A DNA stretch of 53,622 nucleotides, from contig NFUO01000002.1 of NCBI GenBank assembly GCA_002197545.1, positions 1 to 53,622 on the forward strand. The letters run 5' to 3'. The DNA is from Acidobacteria subdivision 2 bacterium RH1 MAG20 (GTDB taxonomy: Bacteria; Acidobacteriota; Terriglobia; Terriglobales; Acidobacteriaceae). Below, one piece after another: positions 41,701 to 49,121 of this stretch (positions within the stretch are counted from its first letter, which is position 1; each line of letters begins with the position of its first letter). The position numbers were made by a program, and so were the translations under genes. The notes below the pieces were generated by a model. The model had not been told where the DNA came from. It was given only the letters and a program-made list of their open reading frames with translations, and did not search any database.

Positions 41701-42454
41701 GCTGACCGAGGTATCGCGCCGCAGGCTCGCGGCGTTGAAAGAGTTCTCCGACCTTGGCGCAGGCTTCAAGATTGCGGCGCTCGACCTCGAACTTCGCGGC
41801 GCAGGCAATATGCTCGGCGGCGAACAGTCCGGCCACATCGAGGCCATCGGCTTCGAGATGTACACCACCATGCTCGAAGAGGCCGTGCGCAAGATGAAGG
41901 GCGAAGAAGACAAGCCTGCCCATGCGAATACGGTCATCAACCTCGGCATCAGCGTGCGCATCGACAGCGACTACATTCCCGAAGAGAATCAACGCCTCCG
42001 CATGTACAAGCGTATCGCCGGAGCGGAGGACTACGCTACACTTGCCGACGTTCGCTCCGAGCTGCAGGACCGCTACGGCACGCCGCCGGAATCCGTCCTC
42101 AACCTTCTTGCGGCTGGAGAAATCCGGCTGCAGTGCGAGCTGCTGGGCATCGCGCAACTAGACCGCAAACGCACCCAGATTGAACTGGGCAAGACCAAGA
42201 CGTTTGTTGAGATGCTTCACCTGAAGTTCGCCGAGCGGCTGTCGGGTGGAGCTCCCGCCACTGCCCCCGGCGTGGCTCCGGCGCGCGAACGGAGCGTCGA
42301 TCCGGGCGTCCTGATGAAGCTGGTCAGCCGCAACACTAAGCGGGGAGCGCAGTTCACACCGCAGGGCATTCTTCGCTGGCCGCTCACCAGCGCCAAGGCC
42401 GAAGATGTTATTGCCGAGACGCGTGCTCTGTTCGACGCCCTAGACGCGCACTAA
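38762..42454 (+). CDS. mfd: Transcription-repair coupling factor
   Basis: A 1230-residue DNA translocase that removes RNA polymerase stalled at lesions and recruits UvrA. The N-terminal UvrB-like module (residues about 20-370, LPAHDVLPFENLSPHPEIQ), the RNA-polymerase-binding domain (DYVVHVEHGIAQYCGLRVIE near 540), Walker A CGDVGYGKTEVAMRA, the DEEQRFG box, SATPIPRTLHMSL, and QLRGRVGRSNRRAYSYLL are all present, followed by the C-terminal TRCF domain. The protein is slightly longer than E. coli Mfd (1148). No ribosome binding site precedes the start. Confidence 0.97.
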   Translation: MVLPFVRELLADLEHSEAFERVRRHLSGGTGRRRVSGLTATARALYLPFFVRAANAPCVIIVSDNKAAETLHAAVLSACELTGALDPAHVLRLPAHDVLPFENLSPHPEIQETRAATLWKIANGTARLVIAPVEAACMKLFGRDFYKALALHLKTGEEYMPDMLVEHLLSVGYTRVDVVEMPGQVTLRGGIIDVYSPEMDRPVRIDFFGDEIESIRKFDPETQRSSSPLDEALLLPLTEIPITEKILAAINARLTRSGAAGAALEGGEEPVELQTHIATRTGEATIFPGWEFFAPVAGATHTLLDLLSASGPAPRVFIEEPAMVKNQGERWWNKVEQRHDRSGIGNLVRAEDIYLSPWDLDDRVRGFCGCELDQLGAVDVLDADRSDLSEVDFATRPTQRFHGSIPALIDQLNVLMKQDARILLTAPNQGEVERLAGLLQEYQVPYRLGSRTEQHGSSTVYSESSYLAGDLRTPVIVKTTIAAGVQILDLDRTTARQVVIFGAQDLSDDADVTVRPARRGKSKSAAFISDFRDLAVGDYVVHVEHGIAQYCGLRVIEENDAPPLELMILEFADEAKLYVPLTRLDLIQKYRSTDTGPAPQLNKLGTQGWQKTKARVKKAMADMAAELLKLYAQRESIQGTPFSPDTNMQREFEDAFDFNETDDQLNAIADIKRDMESTQPMDRLLCGDVGYGKTEVAMRAAFKAVQDSKQVAVLTPTTVLSFQHYETFKRRFANFPVNVEMISRFRTAKEQKIILEKVEQGKVDILIGTHRILSKDLKFQDLGLLVVDEEQRFGVRHKERLKQMRTAIDVLAMSATPIPRTLHMSLIGLRDMSVIETPPKDRMAIQTIVAKFDEKLVRTAIEMELERGGQTYFVHNRVESIYELAAKVRELVPQARVVIGHGQLPEAELERVMLAFMNHEYDVLLATSIIENGLDIPLANTIIINRADRHGLSELYQLRGRVGRSNRRAYSYLLIPPEKELTEVSRRRLAALKEFSDLGAGFKIAALDLELRGAGNMLGGEQSGHIEAIGFEMYTTMLEEAVRKMKGEEDKPAHANTVINLGISVRIDSDYIPEENQRLRMYKRIAGAEDYATLADVRSELQDRYGTPPESVLNLLAAGEIRLQCELLGIAQLDRKRTQIELGKTKTFVEMLHLKFAERLSGGAPATAPGVAPARERSVDPGVLMKLVSRNTKRGAQFTPQGILRWPLTSAKAEDVIAETRALFDALDAH

Positions 42455-42525
42455 TCGGTACCCCACCAGGCAAAAAACTTACACTCAATCTGGCAACCAC
42501 TTGGATACACTCTCTTGTACACCCT

Positions 42526-42972
42526 ATGATTCGCAAATTCCTCACTCTCGCCGTCACCCTCCTCTTCTTCGCACCCCCCGTAATTCTCGCCCAGATGGCC
42601 ACCCCCACGCCCGCAGTCGCCTCTACCCCAATGAAGATAGGTGGCGATGTTTTGCCTCCTATCCTTATCCATTCCGCAGAACCAAAATTTCCTCGTGGCT
42701 TCCGCAGTGTAGGAACCACAGCCGTTGTCCACGTTGGTGTAGTTGTCGATACATCCGGCAAACCAACCCAAATTCACATCGTCAAGTCGAGCAATACGGG
42801 TTTCGATAAAAACTCTATGGATGCCGTCAGAAAGTATCGCTTCAAACCAGCAACGTTACACGGACAGCCCGTAGCAGTCGAACTTGTAGTGCAGGTAAAT
42901 TTTGAGGTCTTCGATCAAATGCCTCCGGGTGGTTACCATCCAACCGAGGAACCCTCCAGTCAACCGAATTAA
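42526..42972 (+). CDS. TonB C-terminal-domain protein
   Basis: A 148-residue exported protein. A signal segment (MIRKFLTLAVTLLFFAPPVILA) is followed by residues about 45-130 that match the TonB C-terminal fold: EPKFPRGFRSVGTTAVVHVGVVVDTSGKPTQIHIVKSS, MDAVRKYRFKPATLHGQPVAV. It is far shorter than a working TonB and lacks a long Pro-rich spacer. It may be a periplasmic accessory. The next gene, a DUF885 peptidase, starts 18 bases later in the same direction, so they are probably co-transcribed. Confidence 0.88.
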   Translation: MIRKFLTLAVTLLFFAPPVILAQMATPTPAVASTPMKIGGDVLPPILIHSAEPKFPRGFRSVGTTAVVHVGVVVDTSGKPTQIHIVKSSNTGFDKNSMDAVRKYRFKPATLHGQPVAVELVVQVNFEVFDQMPPGGYHPTEEPSSQPN

Positions 42973-42990
42973 CCAAATGAGAGGCATCTT

Positions 42991-44799
42991 TTGCACAAAT
43001 CCCTCCGCACTGCCACCCTCCTCGCAGCATATCTAGGATCTCTCATGGCCATTCCTGTCGTTCAGACAGCAAGCGCGCAACGCATCTCTGCCGACGGCGC
43101 CCTTCAGACCTTCAACGTTGTCTCAGACCAGTACTTCAGCGACGTCTACTTTCGCTTCTCTCCCACCGCGGGCACCAGCGCCGGGCTGCATCAGTACGAC
43201 ACCCAGCTTGAAGACTATTCCGTCGCGGGCATCCAGAAGGAGATTGCCGCGCTGCACGAGTACGAGAGGAAGGTCGAAGCCATCGACCCCAGCGCGCTCG
43301 ATGCCAGCGTAGCCGGAGACCGCGAGATCCTGCTCAACAACATCCGCTCGCAACTGCTGACGCTCGAAGTCATCCGCCCTTGGGAGAAGAACCCCGACAA
43401 CTACTCCTCCGGCGTCACCAACTCCATCTTCGTCATCATGGAGCGGCCTTACGCGCCCGCCGACACTCGACTACACGCCGTCGTCGAGCGTGAAAAACTC
43501 ATTCCACAGATCCTCGAAGAGGCGCGCAAGAACCTCAAGAACCCGCCGCACATCTACACCGAGATCGCTCTCGAACAGATCGACGGCCTCATCAGCTTCT
43601 TTCAGAACGATGTGCCCAGCGCCTTCTCCTCCGTCACCGACCCAGACACCAGGGCCAACTTTGCCAAATCCAACGCAGCCGTCATTGAAGCGCTGAAATC
43701 ATATGGCGCGTGGATGAAGACAGACCTTCTGCCGCGCTCCAATGGCGACTTCCGCCTTGGCGCCGATACTTTCCGCAAAAAACTCTCGTATGACGAGATG
43801 GTCGATATCTCTCTCGACAAGCTTCTGCAAATCGCCTTCGCCGACCTGCACAAAAATCAGGCCGAGTTCTCTCGCGTTGCTAAGGAAGTCGACCCCACCA
43901 AGACGCCGCAGCAGGTCCTCGCAGAACTAGCCACCATCCACCCCGCGCCGGATCAACTTCTCCCTGCGTTCCATAACACTTTCGACTCGCTCATCGCCTT
44001 CATCAACACGCACCACATCATCGGCATTCCCAGTAGCGTGCAACCCACGCTCGAAGAGACGCCGCCCTTCATGCGCGCCACCACGTTCGCTTCGATGGAC
44101 CCTCCGGGTCCCTTCGAGACCCACTCCACCAAGGCGTACTTCAACGTGACGTTGCCGGAAAAAGACTGGACCCAGCAGCATATCGCCGAACACATGGCCA
44201 GCTTTAACGTCGGCACCATCATCAGCACCAGCGTCCACGAGGCCTATCCCGGCCACTACGTCCAGTTTCTCTGGATGCCCGAGTTCCCCAGCAAGATCCG
44301 CAAGGTGCTTGGAGCTAACACTAACATCGAGGGCTGGGCCCACTATTGCGAGCAGATGATGCTCGACCAGGGCTACGACGCGCCCGGCCCCAACGCCACG
44401 CCCGCCCAGATTCGCGAGTCGAGGCTCGTCCGTCTCGGCCAGTTGCAGGACGCGTTGCTGCGCGATGCCCGCTTCGTCAACAGCATCAAGCTGCACACCG
44501 GCGAGGGCGAGCCCAGCGGCAAGTGGACGATGGACCAGGCAATATACTTCTTCGTCAAAGAGGGCTATCAGTCACGCTCGGTCGGTGAGGTCGAAACCAA
44601 ACGCGGCACTTCCGACCCTACCTATCTCTATTACACACTCGGCAAACTCGAAATCATGAAGCTCCGCGAAGACCTCAAAAAGAAAGAAGGTGCAGCCTTC
44701 AACCTTGAGACCTTTCACAATAACTTCATGCGCCAGGGCTTCGCTCCCATCAAGATCATCCGCAAGGCGATGCTGCATGATGATTCGCCGGTGCTCTAG
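42991..44799 (+). CDS. DUF885-family putative metallopeptidase, exported
   Basis: A 602-residue protein with a signal peptide (LLAAYLGSLMAIPVVQTASA) and the DUF885 signature HEAYPGHYVQ (His416, Glu417, His422) followed by NIEGWAHYCEQMM, which carries the further glutamate ligand. DUF885 proteins are presumed zinc peptidases, often many per genome in this phylum. The start is TTG, supported by GAGAGG 9-10 bases upstream. Substrate unknown; a periplasmic role in peptide breakdown is likely. The unknown gene at 44803 follows directly. Confidence 0.88.
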   Translation: MHKSLRTATLLAAYLGSLMAIPVVQTASAQRISADGALQTFNVVSDQYFSDVYFRFSPTAGTSAGLHQYDTQLEDYSVAGIQKEIAALHEYERKVEAIDPSALDASVAGDREILLNNIRSQLLTLEVIRPWEKNPDNYSSGVTNSIFVIMERPYAPADTRLHAVVEREKLIPQILEEARKNLKNPPHIYTEIALEQIDGLISFFQNDVPSAFSSVTDPDTRANFAKSNAAVIEALKSYGAWMKTDLLPRSNGDFRLGADTFRKKLSYDEMVDISLDKLLQIAFADLHKNQAEFSRVAKEVDPTKTPQQVLAELATIHPAPDQLLPAFHNTFDSLIAFINTHHIIGIPSSVQPTLEETPPFMRATTFASMDPPGPFETHSTKAYFNVTLPEKDWTQQHIAEHMASFNVGTIISTSVHEAYPGHYVQFLWMPEFPSKIRKVLGANTNIEGWAHYCEQMMLDQGYDAPGPNATPAQIRESRLVRLGQLQDALLRDARFVNSIKLHTGEGEPSGKWTMDQAIYFFVKEGYQSRSVGEVETKRGTSDPTYLYYTLGKLEIMKLREDLKKKEGAAFNLETFHNNFMRQGFAPIKIIRKAMLHDDSPVL

Positions 44800-44802
44800 T
44801 CT

Positions 44803-45444
44803 ATGAACTTGTCACGACAGAATCGGGCACGGTTAGCGTGGGTTAAATCTCTCTTCAAATCTCGATGGCGATTTGAAGACTATCCTCTTGATTACATCGA
44901 TCAGGGAGAATGCCCGCCAAATCTTCCGGAACGCCTCCAACATAAGCGTTGGCGTGCCGATCTCATCAACTGGCACTATATGTCCGGAACAGGCGAGAGC
45001 AAAGAATCTGCACTTACTGACGCTAAGCAGAAGTTCGCGGCAAGGCTGGCAAGTGGAGAGAAGATGTGGAGGCCTGGTACAGGACCCGGCATTGTTTTCG
45101 CGGCGAATGAGGCTCCCGCTCGTTATCCCGAACTCAGCAACGACTTCATTCACAAAGTTCTGGGACTTGAATGGGCGTGGCTCTCCGATGAATCGTCACT
45201 ATGGGATTTTCATTCCAACGAGGACAACAGCGAGATGTACCTGAAAATCGGTGAAGTCTACGGTGTAGACGTCTCACACGTTGCGGATGCGAATCTAATG
45301 GGCATTTTCACTGAAATCATGAATCAGATCGGCACCTTTCCAGAGAATGCAAGTGTCAAAGCCATCAGGCTCACACGTGATGCGCGCGATCGTCAGCTTG
45401 CCGGGTTACCTGCTTTTCCTTGGAATGATGACTTTCAAACATAA
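44803..45444 (+). CDS. Unknown protein
   Basis: A 213-residue soluble protein that I do not recognise. It starts 3 bases after the DUF885 stop, with no clear ribosome binding site, so coupled translation is likely if the start is right. Notable text: tryptophan-rich WRADLINWHYMSGTG, a basic N-terminus, a gap-free hydrophilic middle and FPENASVKAIRLTRDARDRQL near the end. No signal peptide or membrane segment. Codon use is a little AT-richer than the neighbours. Confidence 0.6.
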   Translation: MNLSRQNRARLAWVKSLFKSRWRFEDYPLDYIDQGECPPNLPERLQHKRWRADLINWHYMSGTGESKESALTDAKQKFAARLASGEKMWRPGTGPGIVFAANEAPARYPELSNDFIHKVLGLEWAWLSDESSLWDFHSNEDNSEMYLKIGEVYGVDVSHVADANLMGIFTEIMNQIGTFPENASVKAIRLTRDARDRQLAGLPAFPWNDDFQT

Positions 45445-45509
45445 CCATGCTCTCCCTGTAACCTCACCCTGCTAGCATTTTCCACAACGAAACTGCATCC
45501 AAGGAATCT

Positions 45510-46397
45510 ATGACACAAAAGACTCCACAGAAGATCCGCAAAGTAGTCTTTCCCGCCGCAGGCATGGGAACCCGTTTTCTTCCCGCGACCAAGGCGATGC
45601 CCAAAGAGATGCTCTGCCTGGTCGACAAGCCGCTGATCCAGTACGGCGTCGAAGAGGCCGTGGCCGCTGGCTGCAACGAGATCATTATCATCACAGGCCG
45701 CGGCAAGTCGGTCATGGAAGACCACTTCGACAGCAGCCCCGAACTCGAAGCCTCGCTCGAAGCCAAGAACAAGACGGCGCTGCTCGAAATAGCGCGCAGC
45801 GTCTCCAAACTCGCGAGAGTCACCTACACCCGTCAGTCCGAGCCCCTCGGCCTCGGCCACGCCGTCCTTCAAGCCAAAGAGATCGTCGGCAACGAGCCCT
45901 TCGCCGTGATTCTGCCGGACGATATCGTCGACGCCACTGTTCCCTGCATGAAGCAGATGGTCGAAGCCTTCAACGAGACCCAATGCAGCATCCTCGGATC
46001 TGAGGTTGTAGAGGGGGCGGCCATCTCCGCTTACGGTTGCCTCGACTGCACGCCCGACCCGAAGAACCCCCGCCTGCTCGCCGTAAAAAACATGGTCGAG
46101 AAGCCCAAGCCGAAAGAGGCCCCGTCGCAAAACGCCATCATCGGCCGCTACATCCTCACCCCGCGCATCTTCGAGATGATCGAAGGCATCACCCCCGGCG
46201 CTGGCGGTGAACTCCAGCTCACCGATGCCATCAAGGCCTTGCTCAAATACGAAAAAGTCTACGGCTTCAGCTACGAGGGCAAGCGCCACGATGCGGGCGA
46301 CAAACTCGGCTTCCTCAAAGCCACCGTCGAGTTCGCCCTCAAGCGCGAGGACCTCGGCCCCGGCTTTCGCGCCTGGCTCAAGTCCTTCCCTCTCTGA
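45510..46397 (+). CDS. galU: UTP-glucose-1-phosphate uridylyltransferase
   Basis: Makes UDP-glucose from UTP and glucose 1-phosphate for envelope and exopolysaccharide synthesis. The 295-residue protein has the nucleotide loop VVFPAAGMGTRFLPATKAMPKEML, then YGVEEAVAAGCNEIIIITGRGK, ILPDDIVD and GRYILTPRIFEMI with ELQLTDAI, all diagnostic. It stands alone in direction with the upstream peptidase unit and the M20 gene after it. Confidence 0.97.
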   Translation: MTQKTPQKIRKVVFPAAGMGTRFLPATKAMPKEMLCLVDKPLIQYGVEEAVAAGCNEIIIITGRGKSVMEDHFDSSPELEASLEAKNKTALLEIARSVSKLARVTYTRQSEPLGLGHAVLQAKEIVGNEPFAVILPDDIVDATVPCMKQMVEAFNETQCSILGSEVVEGAAISAYGCLDCTPDPKNPRLLAVKNMVEKPKPKEAPSQNAIIGRYILTPRIFEMIEGITPGAGGELQLTDAIKALLKYEKVYGFSYEGKRHDAGDKLGFLKATVEFALKREDLGPGFRAWLKSFPL

Positions 46398-46517
46398 AAC
46401 TCACTTCCGCGCAAATCTTCTCCTGCAATCGTCCTCGCCTATGCAACCATAGGTGAGGATCAGTTTGCCTCCTAACGAAAGTCGCAGACACGCATCCAGA
46501 CACACTCAGGAGCAGGT

Positions 46518-47969
46518 ATGAAGTTGAGCACGACGAGCGGATTTTTCGCGGCCATACTGGTTGCCGCAAATCTTCAGGCGCAGCAGGCCACCCCACAAAA
46601 CACGTTAGACCTGGCGACGCGCCAGCTCGCGCATGACGTCTTCAAACAGCTCATCGAGATCAACACTACTGACTCAGCAGGTAGTACAACCATAGCAGCG
46701 GAAGCGATGCGCAAGCGCCTGCTCGATGCAGGCTTCGCCCCTGCAGATGTCGTCGTGCTCGGGCCAACTCCGACAAAGGGAAACATGGTGGCCCGTCTCC
46801 GTGGCCGGCCTGGAAGCAAGCTGAAACCAGTCCTCATCATCTGCCACCTCGATGTCGTCGAAGCGAGGCGTGCCGACTGGACCACCGATCCCTTCGTCTT
46901 CACCGAAAAGGACGGCTACTTCTACGGTCGCGGCACACAGGACATGAAGGACTCCGACGCCGCCATGGTCACCAGCTTTATTCGCATGAAGCGCGAAGGC
47001 TATGTCCCCGACCGCGACCTCATCCTCGCGCTCACCGCCGGCGAAGAGAGCGGCGCCTTCAACGGCGTCGATTGGCTTCTCAAAAATCATCGCGCTCTCA
47101 TCGACACCGAGTTCGTTCTCAATCCCGACTCCGGCGGTCTTACGTCGAAACAAGGCAAGCCTCTTCTGCTGGGCGTTGAAGCCACCGAAAAACTCTACGC
47201 GGACTACCACGTCACAGCGACCAATCCCGGCGGCCACAGTTCGCTCCCGACAGCGAATAACGCGATCTATCACGTAGCCGATGCGCTTGGACGCCTCGAA
47301 AAATCGCCCTTCCCCTTCGAACTCAATCAAGTCACGCGGGCCGAGCTCGCAACGCGCGCCACGCTGGTACAGGGGCAGGAAGCAAACGACATTCGCGCTA
47401 TCCTCAAGACGCCGCCCGACCCCGCCGCCATCCAGCGGCTCTCCGCGAAGCCTTTCTACAATGCAACCATCCGCACTACCTGCGTGGCGACGATGATGTC
47501 TGCCGGTCACGCCACCAATGCTCTTCCCGCCCGCGCGCAGGCCAACGTAAACTGTCGAATCCTTCCCGGCCATTCTCAGGAAGAAGTCCGTCAGGACCTG
47601 ATCCGCATCTTCGCCGATCCAACCCTCACGGTCGCCTACACGACAGGCGCAGGAGAAGAACTAGGTAAAGGCTCGGACCGTATGTCCGCCCCACCCCCAC
47701 CGCTGAAGGAAGAGGTCTTCAAACCCCTGCGCGAGACCGTGCAGTCCATGTGGCCCGGCCTGACGATTCTGCCGGAGATGCAAACCGGCGCCTCGGACAG
47801 CGTCTACACCATGGCCGCCGGCATTCCGAGTTATGGTTTTGATGGCATGTCCATTGAGGAAGGCGACGATCGCGAACATGGCCGCGACGAGCGCCTCGGC
47901 ATCGAATCTTATTACACGGGCGTCGAGTTTCAGTATCGCTACCTCAAAGCATTGACTGGCGGCCGATAG
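46518..47969 (+). CDS. Exported M20-family metallopeptidase
   Basis: A 483-residue dinuclear zinc peptidase with a signal peptide (cleavage near AQQ, about residue 22). Metal and catalytic residues are visible: ICHLDVVE (His110, Asp112), YGRGTQDMKDSDA (Asp142) and the GEESGA pair (Glu176, Glu177). The dimerisation or lid domain (VTATNPGGHSSLPTANNAIY, about 240-360) is present, so it is of the M20A-C layout. AGGAGCAGG precedes the ATG. It probably trims peptides in the periplasm. Confidence 0.93.
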   Translation: MKLSTTSGFFAAILVAANLQAQQATPQNTLDLATRQLAHDVFKQLIEINTTDSAGSTTIAAEAMRKRLLDAGFAPADVVVLGPTPTKGNMVARLRGRPGSKLKPVLIICHLDVVEARRADWTTDPFVFTEKDGYFYGRGTQDMKDSDAAMVTSFIRMKREGYVPDRDLILALTAGEESGAFNGVDWLLKNHRALIDTEFVLNPDSGGLTSKQGKPLLLGVEATEKLYADYHVTATNPGGHSSLPTANNAIYHVADALGRLEKSPFPFELNQVTRAELATRATLVQGQEANDIRAILKTPPDPAAIQRLSAKPFYNATIRTTCVATMMSAGHATNALPARAQANVNCRILPGHSQEEVRQDLIRIFADPTLTVAYTTGAGEELGKGSDRMSAPPPPLKEEVFKPLRETVQSMWPGLTILPEMQTGASDSVYTMAAGIPSYGFDGMSIEEGDDREHGRDERLGIESYYTGVEFQYRYLKALTGGR

Positions 47970-48056
47970 TACCCGCGGGCGCATCTCTCTACGCACCCTT
48001 CTTCCCCTCCGGGCATCCAATCTCCCACGCGCCCTTCTAAGCGCAGGAGAACAGGA

Positions 48057-49112
48057 ATGCCTTCACTTCTCGATCCAATTCAGGTCGGCGACCTGCATCT
48101 GCCCAACCGCGTCTTCATGGCCCCGCTCACGCGACTGCGCGGCACGCCTGACCACATTCCCACGCCGATGATGATTGAGTACTACACGCAGCGCGCCAGC
48201 GCCGGCCTCATCATCTCCGAGGGCACACCCATCGATCCCATGGGCGTCGGTTATGCCAACGTCCCCGGCCTCTGGTCGCAGCAGCAAGTCGAAGCCTGGA
48301 AGCCTGTCACCGCCGCTGTTCACAACGCTGGCGGCCGCATCTTCGCGCAGATCTGGCACGTTGGCCGCATCTCCGACCCAGCATTTCTCAACGGGCAACT
48401 CCCCGTTGCCCCCAGCGCGATCGCAGCATCAGGGACCGTCAGCCTGCTCCGTCCGCAGCGACCTTTCGTCACGCCCCGCGCCCTTGAACTCAGCGAGGTC
48501 AAAGACGTAGTCGAGGCCTTCCGCCACGGCGCGCAGAACGCCCAGGCTGCGGGCTTTGACGGCGTCGAGCTTCACGGAGCCAACGGCTATCTCCTTGACC
48601 AGTTCCTTCAGGACGGCTCCAACCACCGCACCGACGAGTATGGCGGCCTCATCGAGAACCGCGCCCGCCTCATGCTCGAAGCCGCCGACGCCGCCATCTC
48701 TGTCTTCGGCCCCGGACGCGTCGGCATGCACCTCGCCCCGCGCGGCGACTCCCACGGCATCTCCGACTCCGATCTCACTACCACGTTCAGCTACGTCGCC
48801 CGCGAACTAGGCCGCCGCAAGATCGCCTTCATCGCAGCCCGCGAGCACGTCGGCCCCGACAGCATCGGCCCTCACCTTAAGCAGATCTTCGGCGGCGTCT
48901 TCATCGCCAACGAGGCCATCGACCAGAAGACCGGCCAGCAGCTTCTCGACGAGGGCAAAGCCGATGCCGTGGCCTTCGGCAAGCTCTTCATCGCCAACCC
49001 CGACCTGCCCATCCGCTTCGCAAAACAAGCCCCGCTCAACCGGCCCGAGCCCAACACCTTCTACGCCCCCGGCCCTCACGGCTACACCGACTACCCTTCC
49101 CTTGAGGCCTGA
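48057..49112 (+). CDS. Old Yellow Enzyme family alkene reductase
   Basis: A 351-residue FMN-dependent NAD(P)H oxidoreductase. The barrel begins with LLDPIQVGDLHLPNRVFMAPLTR, and the active-site segment ELHGANGYLLDQFLQDGSN with HRTDEYGGLIENRARL is that of the NemA/OYE classical group; IWHVGRIS and the late DAVAFGKLFIANPDLP also fit. Such enzymes reduce activated C=C bonds or nitro compounds; the natural substrate is unknown. AGGAGAACAGG precedes the ATG. It ends 10 bases before the stop of a convergent permease gene. Confidence 0.95.
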   Translation: MPSLLDPIQVGDLHLPNRVFMAPLTRLRGTPDHIPTPMMIEYYTQRASAGLIISEGTPIDPMGVGYANVPGLWSQQQVEAWKPVTAAVHNAGGRIFAQIWHVGRISDPAFLNGQLPVAPSAIAASGTVSLLRPQRPFVTPRALELSEVKDVVEAFRHGAQNAQAAGFDGVELHGANGYLLDQFLQDGSNHRTDEYGGLIENRARLMLEAADAAISVFGPGRVGMHLAPRGDSHGISDSDLTTTFSYVARELGRRKIAFIAAREHVGPDSIGPHLKQIFGGVFIANEAIDQKTGQQLLDEGKADAVAFGKLFIANPDLPIRFAKQAPLNRPEPNTFYAPGPHGYTDYPSLEA

Positions 49113-49121
49113 ACCACGGCC

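Noticed and set aside
40688..42157. 489-residue minus-strand open frame
   Set aside because: Antisense to the well-conserved helicase part of mfd; the text resembles no protein family.
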